Positions 1 to 4,474 of a DNA stretch of 5,711 nt are shown piece by piece. Origin of the DNA: Ignavibacteria bacterium (lineage in GTDB: Bacteria; Bacteroidota; Ignavibacteria; Tepidaquicellales; OLB5); NCBI GenBank assembly GCA_030835005.1, contig JAUQWT010000265.1, forward strand, positions 1 through 5,711, written 5' to 3'. The notes beneath the pieces were generated by a model. It saw nothing but the letters and a program-made list of their open reading frames with translations. It was not told where the DNA came from and did not search any database. Numbering within the stretch: the first letter of the stretch is position 1; each line of letters begins with the position of its first letter. A program made the translations under genes and the position numbers.

Positions 1-804
1 AGTTGAACCGCTTCCGCTCATGAGCGCAAACACTGCTCCAAGCCTCAGCATGTCAAGCTTGATAAGCTCAATAGCCGGGTATTTTTTGAATACAACTCTT
101 TCAAAATCGTTTATCATAAGCCGTGTATCAGACTCATTGAATGCAGACACTGTGTTCAGTATCTTAGATTTTGGCTTATTGACTTTCAGTTCCTTGTAGG
201 TAAGCGGGGTTGAAACAAGTATTCCCGGATTTACTATTAGGATCTTATCTCTGATTCTGAATCCCGGAATTTCTTTAAGTTTTTCGCCTCTTCCGGTTCC
301 GTATGCCGCAATATTGCGCTTCAGAAAATATGGAACGTCGCTTCCCAGATGCAATGTAATATTGTGAAGTATCTTGTCTCTCTTTAATTGTGATACACCG
401 GAGGTCTGCTTCGAGAAATACTTCACTAATATCTTCAAAACTACTGCTGCATTTCCGCTTCCGCCCCCAAGGCCTGCTCCAACCGGAATTTGTTTCTTGA
501 TACTTATAGAGATCTTGAATCTTCCTGCGATATCAAATGAGTTAAGAAATAATTCCGTTGCCTTGTGGCAGATATTATCTTTACCACTGATCTTCAGTTT
601 TCCGGATGTTTTAACAATGATTTCATTTTTCTTCGCTTTCTCGGATAGTCGTTCGATCTTTATCTCCAGATAGTCAAAGATCTTTGCCGGGTAAAATATT
701 GTTTCGATGTTATGATAGCCGTCTTTGCGTTTGGAAAGAACCCTAAGCCCGATATTTATCTTAGCATTTGATTTTACACTATATATTTTCACTTCTTGTT
801 TCAT
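1..804 (-). CDS. ispE: 4-diphosphocytidyl-2-C-methyl-D-erythritol kinase (IspE), 3' end cut by window edge
   Basis: Cytoplasmic GHMP-family kinase that phosphorylates the 2-hydroxyl of CDP-methylerythritol with ATP, a middle step of the MEP route to isoprenoid precursors. The 268 residues visible contain all three family motifs. An N-terminal SNAKINIGL block (12-20) carries the conserved Lys15 and is followed by DGYH (28-31). The glycine-rich ATP loop is IPVGAGLGGGSGNAA (106-120). GSDVP (154-158) holds the expected catalytic Asp156. GTGRGE (169-174) and MSGSGST (262-268) complete the set. IspE is usually about 270-300 residues, so only a short C-terminal piece is missing. The ATP loop reads SGNAA where SSDAA or SSNAA is usual, a mild variation. 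The ATG at 804-802 fits the usual short distance to the AKIN motif; a GTG at codon 5 is a less likely alternative. There is no Shine-Dalgarno sequence, and a consensus Bacteroidetes -7 box ends only 4 nt before the ATG. Transcribed divergently from the nuclease gene at 911. Confidence 0.95.
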   Translation of the reverse strand, partial: MKQEVKIYSVKSNAKINIGLRVLSKRKDGYHNIETIFYPAKIFDYLEIKIERLSEKAKKNEIIVKTSGKLKISGKDNICHKATELFLNSFDIAGRFKISISIKKQIPVGAGLGGGSGNAAVVLKILVKYFSKQTSGVSQLKRDKILHNITLHLGSDVPYFLKRNIAAYGTGRGEKLKEIPGFRIRDKILIVNPGILVSTPLTYKELKVNKPKSKILNTVSAFNESDTRLMINDFERVVFKKYPAIELIKLDMLRLGAVFALMSGSGST

Positions 805-808
805 ATTA

Positions 809-839
809 CAAAAATATCAATTAATGCAGTATTAACAAA
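809..839 (-). promoter_or_regulatory. Bacteroidetes-type promoter for ispE
   Basis: On the minus strand TTTG (839-836) is followed, after 19 bp, by TATTTTTG (816-809). This matches every fixed base of the TTTG-N19-21-TAnnTTTG consensus of the Bacteroidetes primary sigma factor. The -7 box ends 4 nt before the ispE ATG at 804, so transcription should begin at or within a few bases of the start codon, giving a leaderless or near-leaderless mRNA. The match is read directly; the start point is inferred from the consensus geometry. Confidence 0.7.
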
Positions 840-852
840 CTCATAATTAGCG

Positions 853-870
853 CAGATATGCACACATCTG
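853..870. promoter_or_regulatory. 18-bp imperfect palindrome between divergent promoters, candidate operator
   Basis: CAGATATG (853-860) and CACATCTG (863-870) form inverted arms matching at 7 of 8 positions around a 2-bp centre. The site lies 2 bp upstream of the TTTG of the nuclease promoter and 13 bp upstream of the TTTG of the ispE promoter, where a dimeric regulator could affect both. No specific regulator family is recognised, and a short palindrome in AT-rich DNA can arise by chance. Confidence 0.3.
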
Positions 871-872
871 GG

Positions 873-904
873 TTTGAATCTTCTTCTATTTTAAGCTATT
901 TTTG
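873..904 (+). promoter_or_regulatory. Bacteroidetes-type promoter for the endonuclease gene
   Basis: TTTG (873-876), a 20-bp spacer, then TATTTTTG (897-904): again a full match to TTTG-N19-21-TAnnTTTG. The -7 box ends 6 nt before the ATG at 911, and the sequence between (TTGCCT) holds no Shine-Dalgarno motif, so the transcript is expected to start at or just before the initiation codon. Confidence 0.7.
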
Positions 905-910
905 TTGCCT

Positions 911-2557
911 ATGAAAAAAATTATTTCACTTTTCCTGATACTGAATGCAATATCAGCATTTTCACAAATAATTCCCTTCACAGTAAATCTAGATACCTCA
1001 ATAACAAAGACCAACGATAGTGTATTCGTGTATATTAAGAATCCCACAAATAAACTTATCAATGTAACTTCGGTTAGATTAACATCACCAAGGTTCTTCA
1101 CAAGAGTTACTTCATTTTCAATAAACCCTGCAGACAGCACCGGATTGTGGGTTATGTTCTCATCGAATCATAATTTGACTTACCGAAGTTTTCTGATCTG
1201 TGAAACCAGCGTCCCAAACGGTGGAGTGAAGTACTCACTGGTTTATGGTTTGATAGCAACTGCCAAGTATCCGGATGTGCTATATGCGTTTACACAGGGT
1301 TTAAGTGACGAGCCACTCAAGACTTCACTCAAAACTTTTACAACAACCGGCGCAGTTGTGCTTGGATACAATACAGCCCGTGACAGGATGTTTGAAACAG
1401 TTGATGATTACGGCGGAGATACGATTGAATGCGTTTACATCGGCAGAAAGATCCACGCTGTTAACAGAACAGAGGCCCAAAACCAGGGATTTAACACCGA
1501 GCATACCTGGCCGCAGAGTTTCTTTAACAGTAATGACCCCATGGTAAGCGATCTGCATCATTTATTCCCAAGTGATGCAGCTCCCAATAACGCAAGGGCA
1601 AATTATCCTTTTGGATTTGTTGTTTCAAACATAACATATAATGTCGGTGGTTCTAAGCTGGGCCGAGATGCACAGAATAATATTGTATTTGAACCGAGGG
1701 ATAAGCATAAAGGCAATGCCGCACGCTCGATCTTCTACTTTGTTATCCGGCATCAGAATTGGGGAAGCTATTTAGCACAGTCACAGGAAACTGCCCTGAG
1801 GCAGTTCCACCTGATTGATAGCGTGGACGCAAACGAACGCCTGCGTAATGACCGCGTGAAACAGTTCCAGAATAATCGTAACCCTTTTGCAGATCATCCC
1901 GAGCTTGTAGATAGAATTTATTCTTTCTATTCAGCGGCAAACACTACTCCAAAACCGGAGATAACTGCAGCGCCATTCAATGTTACCTTTGATACGCTTT
2001 CTGCAGCAGGCGATACAGTGAGCTATTTCGTATCAATCTTCAACTATGGAAATTCTAATCTCACCATAAGCGGAATAACATCAAATAATGTTGTATTTAA
2101 TATTGAGAGTTTTCCTTCATCAATTACTCCGAATCAGTATGGTTATGCAAGAGTTAGGTTTACACCAATTTCCTCAAACCAGGTTTATACCGGTGAGCTT
2201 ACCATCAGCAATAACGATAGTACTATCAAAGTAAATCTTACCGGAGTATGCGGCAGTACAATTGGAATTAATCCGGTTACAAACGAGGTACCTTCTGCGT
2301 TTGGGCTAGAGCAAAATTATCCTAATCCTTTCAACCCGGTTACAAAAATTAGGTTCGATATCCCTGTATCGTCATTTGTTAAATTAGCAGTATATGATTT
2401 ACTGGGAAAAGAAATATCAGTTTTAGTTAATAATGAATTGAATGCCGGAATGTATGAAGTAGATTTTGACGCTAGTAGTCTATCCAGCGGAATCTATTTT
2501 TATAAGCTCTCATCAGACAATTATACATCGATTAAGAAAATGGCAGTCGTTAAGTAA
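911..2557 (+). CDS. Secreted endonuclease I family nuclease with Ig-like domains and T9SS sorting domain
   Basis: A 548-residue exported protein. Residues 1-19 are a Sec signal peptide (MKK, hydrophobic core, then AFSQ). Residues about 22-118 look like an Ig-like ASH-type beta domain. The nuclease domain spans about 122-342 and has the endonuclease I (EndA/NucM/Vvn-like) signatures: TEHTWPQS (196-203) with the expected Glu197 and catalytic His198, DLHHLFPSD (214-222), PNNARANYPFG (225-235) with metal-ligand Asn candidates, EPRDKHKGNAARSIFYF (261-277) and NRNPFADHPE (322-331). Such enzymes are metal-dependent, largely non-specific nucleases acting outside the cytoplasm. A second ASH-type domain covers about 350-447. 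The end (about 460-548) is a T9SS type A sorting domain with QNYPNPFNP (468-476) and a final GIYFYKL and MAVVK. A TTG at 902 is in frame, but ATG 911 begins a standard signal peptide and 902 lies inside the -7 box, so 911 is chosen. Catalytic motifs appear intact. The substrate (scavenged DNA or RNA, biofilm DNA) is not revealed by the sequence. Confidence 0.9.
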   Translation: MKKIISLFLILNAISAFSQIIPFTVNLDTSITKTNDSVFVYIKNPTNKLINVTSVRLTSPRFFTRVTSFSINPADSTGLWVMFSSNHNLTYRSFLICETSVPNGGVKYSLVYGLIATAKYPDVLYAFTQGLSDEPLKTSLKTFTTTGAVVLGYNTARDRMFETVDDYGGDTIECVYIGRKIHAVNRTEAQNQGFNTEHTWPQSFFNSNDPMVSDLHHLFPSDAAPNNARANYPFGFVVSNITYNVGGSKLGRDAQNNIVFEPRDKHKGNAARSIFYFVIRHQNWGSYLAQSQETALRQFHLIDSVDANERLRNDRVKQFQNNRNPFADHPELVDRIYSFYSAANTTPKPEITAAPFNVTFDTLSAAGDTVSYFVSIFNYGNSNLTISGITSNNVVFNIESFPSSITPNQYGYARVRFTPISSNQVYTGELTISNNDSTIKVNLTGVCGSTIGINPVTNEVPSAFGLEQNYPNPFNPVTKIRFDIPVSSFVKLAVYDLLGKEISVLVNNELNAGMYEVDFDASSLSSGIYFYKLSSDNYTSIKKMAVVK

Positions 2558-2581
2558 CTGATTCATTTATATATCTGCATC

Positions 2582-2635
2582 GGGCTCCGGAAACCCCTAT
2601 CTTTTTAAACAGGGGAGCACGAAGTGAGGTTTCGT
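2582..2635 (+). other. GC-rich folded intergenic island with competing stems
   Basis: Between two AT-rich flanks lies a GC-rich segment with several possible stems on the plus strand. CCCCT (2594-2598) pairs with AGGGG (2611-2615). GCTCC (2584-2588) pairs with GGAGC (2614-2618). GAAACC (2590-2595) pairs with GGTTTC (2628-2633). ACGAA (2619-2623) pairs with TTCGT (2631-2635). The first two overlap by only two bases and could combine into one bulged stem beside the ACGAA hairpin; the GAAACC/GGTTTC pairing excludes that fold. No T-run follows, so it is not a standard intrinsic terminator. It may be a 5' leader element of the propeller gene, a 3' mRNA-end structure of the nuclease gene, or a dispersed intergenic repeat. 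No known riboswitch family is recognised. Confidence 0.35.
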
Positions 2636-2684
2636 AAGACAGCAGAAAAATTTATTGCAATCAGCGATATAATCCATTAAGTAC

Positions 2685-2690
2685 AGGAGA
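2685..2690 (+). promoter_or_regulatory. Shine-Dalgarno sequence AGGAGA of the propeller gene
   Basis: AGGAGA sits 7 nt before the ATG at 2698 and fixes that start. It is the only clear ribosome binding site upstream of any of the five genes here, which suggests that this gene, unlike the leaderless ones, is translated from a longer 5' leader. Confidence 0.7.
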
Positions 2691-2697
2691 ATTTGCT

Positions 2698-3912
2698 ATG
2701 AAAACTTTATTTTCATTTTTGTGCATCATTATTATTAATATTTTTTCATTATCACAAAGCAACTGGAATTTACTTCCATCGCTGACCGGTTCTTTGTATG
2801 GTTTACACTTTGTAAGCAACCAAACGGGCTGGGTAGTTGGAACAACAGGTGTTTATAAAACCACAAACGGAGGCTTAAACTGGGCACAGCAATCATCAGA
2901 TAGCGCACGCGGAGTTTGTTTTATTAACGGAAATACAGGGGTAATAGGAGGACATAATCCCAAAAGAACAAGTGACGGCGGAGCTTCGTGGATAAACCTT
3001 TCGAGATTTGCTGATACAATTGTGTATGATATTAGCAAAACTGACTCGACCATCTTACTGGCATGCGGCGGCAGGACCGGTACAAGCTATGGAGTGATCT
3101 GGAGATCGATTGATGCAGGGCTTAACTGGTCAAGAGTTTATCATTATTCAAACGCGGGCAATTATCTTTCCGTTCAGTTTATCAATTATAACACAGGCTG
3201 GGCAACAACACATACGGGCGGAATATACAGAACTACAAATGGCGGACAGGGCTCAATTATGACGTGGGCACTGCCCGCAAATTACGATATCTGGTTTGTG
3301 GATGAAAATACTGGCTGGGTTACTAATAATACTTCAGTCATCCGTAAATCAACAAGCGGCGGAGCATTGAGCTGGACACAGCAAGTATTGCCTTACGTCG
3401 GCGGATATGCGCTGCATTTTTTCAATTCATCTGACGGAAGAATTGTAGGACCTGATGGTAAAATAATGAGGACATTAAACGGCGGAAATAACTGGTTTAT
3501 GGAAACAAGTCCTACAACACAGCATTTATACGGAATCTTTTTTACAGGCAGTGATACCGGATATATTTGCGGCAATAACGGTGTTCTTCTAAAAACTGTT
3601 AACGGGGGACAAGTAACAAATATCAATCCGGTATCAAATGAAATTCCCGGAGAGTTTAGCTTAATGCAGAATTATCCCAATCCGTTTAACCCCTCCACTA
3701 ATATCGGTTTCCAGATTGCCGATTTACGATTTGTTTCTTTAACAGTTTTTGATGCGGCTGGGAATCAGGTGGCTGTACTGCTTAAAGAGGAGCTTAGTCC
3801 GGGCATCTACGATGTACATTTTGATGGTAGCTCTCTTGCCAGCGGAATATATTTTTACACATTGAACGCGGGCGAGTTCTCACAAACCCGGAGAATGATA
3901 TTAATAAAATAA
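2698..3912 (+). CDS. Secreted YCF48-like seven-bladed beta-propeller with T9SS sorting domain
   Basis: A 404-residue exported protein. Residues 1-20 form a signal peptide (MKTLFSF, isoleucine-rich core, SLSQ). Residues about 30-305 are repeats of the YCF48/BNR-like type: a strand with hydrophobic-F-x-N/D-TGW, then G-x-hydrophobic-hydrophobic-K/R-T-x-N-G-G-x-x-W. Seven blade-turn motifs can be counted: TTNGG (55), TSDGG (91), SIDAG (137), TTNGG (179), STSGG (218), TLNGG (259) and TVNGG (300), which fits a seven-bladed propeller. Residues about 311-404 are a T9SS type A sorting domain with QNYPNPFNP (324-332), GIYFYTL and a basic, hydrophobic end (RRMILIK). The YCF48 name comes from a photosystem II assembly factor, but secreted relatives in this phylum are not photosynthetic; their role is usually unknown, perhaps binding or adhesion. 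No catalytic residues are evident. The lipoprotein gene follows after 12 nt and probably shares its mRNA. Confidence 0.85.
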   Translation: MKTLFSFLCIIIINIFSLSQSNWNLLPSLTGSLYGLHFVSNQTGWVVGTTGVYKTTNGGLNWAQQSSDSARGVCFINGNTGVIGGHNPKRTSDGGASWINLSRFADTIVYDISKTDSTILLACGGRTGTSYGVIWRSIDAGLNWSRVYHYSNAGNYLSVQFINYNTGWATTHTGGIYRTTNGGQGSIMTWALPANYDIWFVDENTGWVTNNTSVIRKSTSGGALSWTQQVLPYVGGYALHFFNSSDGRIVGPDGKIMRTLNGGNNWFMETSPTTQHLYGIFFTGSDTGYICGNNGVLLKTVNGGQVTNINPVSNEIPGEFSLMQNYPNPFNPSTNIGFQIADLRFVSLTVFDAAGNQVAVLLKEELSPGIYDVHFDGSSLASGIYFYTLNAGEFSQTRRMILIK

Positions 3913-3924
3913 TTCATTAGAAAT

Positions 3925-4212
3925 TTGAAGAAATTCTGTCTGTTTCTGAGTCTTTTAATTACTTTGATGCTATATTCATGCTCGAAAGAAGAACCGCCCG
4001 TACCCGGTGATAATGATATTGTCTATGTATGCTCTGGTAATTCTGCCAGTACTTACCATACTCAGCGTGACTGCTCTTCGCTTAAATCATGCAAACAGGA
4101 TGTACTGGAAGTTACCCGCAGGAAAGCGCGTGAAAACGAGAGAATAATATGCATGAACTGCAAGAAAAAAGATGATGAGAATAAATTGAAGGATACAGTT
4201 ACAAAGAATTAG
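3925..4212 (+). CDS. Small Cys-rich lipoprotein, function unknown
   Basis: A 95-residue predicted lipoprotein. Residues 1-18 are a lipoprotein signal (MKKFCLFL, hydrophobic core), and LYSC (16-19) is a lipobox with lipidated Cys19. SKEEPPVPGDN then forms a short linker. The mature domain (about 31-82) has the pattern VYVCSG, YHTQRDC, SLKSC, a helix with VTRRKAREN, then ICMNCKKK. The Cys and His residues are C36, H45, C50, C56, C76 and C79. The YH-x4-C-x2-L and final C-x2-C spacing resembles small secreted domains found in many Bacteroidota proteins and at the ends of some thermonuclease-like proteins; metal binding or disulfides are plausible but not proven. The tail (83-95) is charged. The start is TTG at 3925, chosen because the signal peptide begins there and no ATG fits; no Shine-Dalgarno sequence is seen. 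It lies 12 nt after the propeller gene, so it is probably cotranscribed. Confidence 0.75.
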   Translation: MKKFCLFLSLLITLMLYSCSKEEPPVPGDNDIVYVCSGNSASTYHTQRDCSSLKSCKQDVLEVTRRKARENERIICMNCKKKDDENKLKDTVTKN

Positions 4213-4347
4213 CTTTTCATTTATAGAGATTAGCATGTTTTTTTGATTTTCAAATGTTAATGAATGCTTCATTTCCCAGAGTCAAGAATTGCGACTCCTT
4301 ACCAGAGAATCTTGAAAAATCGTGAAAACTCAGTGGAGTAATTGTCA
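4213..4347. other. Non-coding spacer after the lipoprotein gene
   Basis: No convincing gene or RNA was found. The stretch is AT-rich and holds small inverted repeats: AATGAA (4259-4264) with TTCATT (4268-4273), and GAGTC (4279-4283) with GACTC (4293-4297). Neither is followed by a T-run, so no intrinsic terminator for the lipoprotein gene can be assigned here. Confidence 0.4.
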
Positions 4348-4378
4348 TTGTTAAAACTTCAAAAAAAAGTTATATTTA
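4348..4378 (+). promoter_or_regulatory. Candidate Bacteroidetes-type promoter for ileS
   Basis: TTG (4348-4350) is followed by a 20-bp spacer and TATATTTA (4371-4378), which matches TAnnTTTG at all fixed positions but the last. Start of transcription is expected near 4382-4386, giving a leader of about 90 nt before ileS. It is weaker than the two promoters around 805-910, and the match is in AT-rich DNA, so confidence is moderate. Confidence 0.45.
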
Positions 4379-4393
4379 AGATTATCCCGAATA

Positions 4394-4418
4394 TAAAGTA
4401 AGTAAATTTAATACTTTA
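4394..4418 (+). other. First leader hairpin upstream of ileS
   Basis: TAAAGTA (4394-4400) can pair with TACTTTA (4412-4418) over an 11-nt loop. All but one of its pairs are A-T, so it is weak alone. It precedes the terminator-like hairpin by 8 nt and would be a natural partner in an attenuation leader. Confidence 0.3.
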
Positions 4419-4426
4419 CAATTCTG

Positions 4427-4460
4427 AAATCCGTGATAATTGCGGATTTTGTCTTTTTTT
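4427..4460 (+). terminator. Intrinsic-terminator-like hairpin just before ileS
   Basis: AAATCCG (4427-4433) and CGGATTT (4443-4449) form a perfect 7-bp stem with a 9-nt loop, extendable by a G-T pair, followed by TGTC and seven T (4454-4460). The ileS ATG lies 14 nt downstream. It could end read-through from the lipoprotein operon, but with the candidate promoter at 4348-4378 it lies inside the ileS leader and would act as an attenuator. The stem has only three G-C pairs, so termination may be partial. Confidence 0.55.
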
Positions 4461-4474
4461 AGAATAATTAATAA

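Noticed and set aside
374..673. 99-codon plus-strand reading frame
   Set aside because: It lies antisense within ispE, whose motifs are unmistakable; the translation has no recognisable domain.
902..910. TTG at 902 as start of the nuclease gene
   Set aside because: It falls inside the -7 promoter box and would add MLP before a standard MKK signal peptide; ATG 911 is better.
2575..2605. Promoter for the propeller gene with TATCTTTT at 2598-2605
   Set aside because: The -7 match is 7/8 at best with CTG in place of TTG upstream, and it overlaps the folded island; too weak to call.
2594..2615. CCCCT/AGGGG hairpin as terminator of the nuclease gene
   Set aside because: The T-run (2602-2606) lies in the loop, not after the stem, and the 3' side continues with GAGCACGAAG.
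2655..2673. Sigma70-like TTGCAA and TATAAT before the propeller gene
   Set aside because: The spacing is only 7 bp, far from the needed 16-18.
4087..4272. 61-codon minus-strand reading frame
   Set aside because: Mostly antisense to the lipoprotein gene, whose signal peptide and Cys pattern are coherent; no support of its own.
4254..4325. 23-codon plus-strand frame starting ATGTTAATG
   Set aside because: No ribosome binding site, no recognisable domain, and within chance expectation for such a spacer.
4213..4474. T-box riboswitch controlling ileS
   Set aside because: No T-box core sequence and no specifier-loop stem can be found; only the terminator-like hairpin resembles such a leader.
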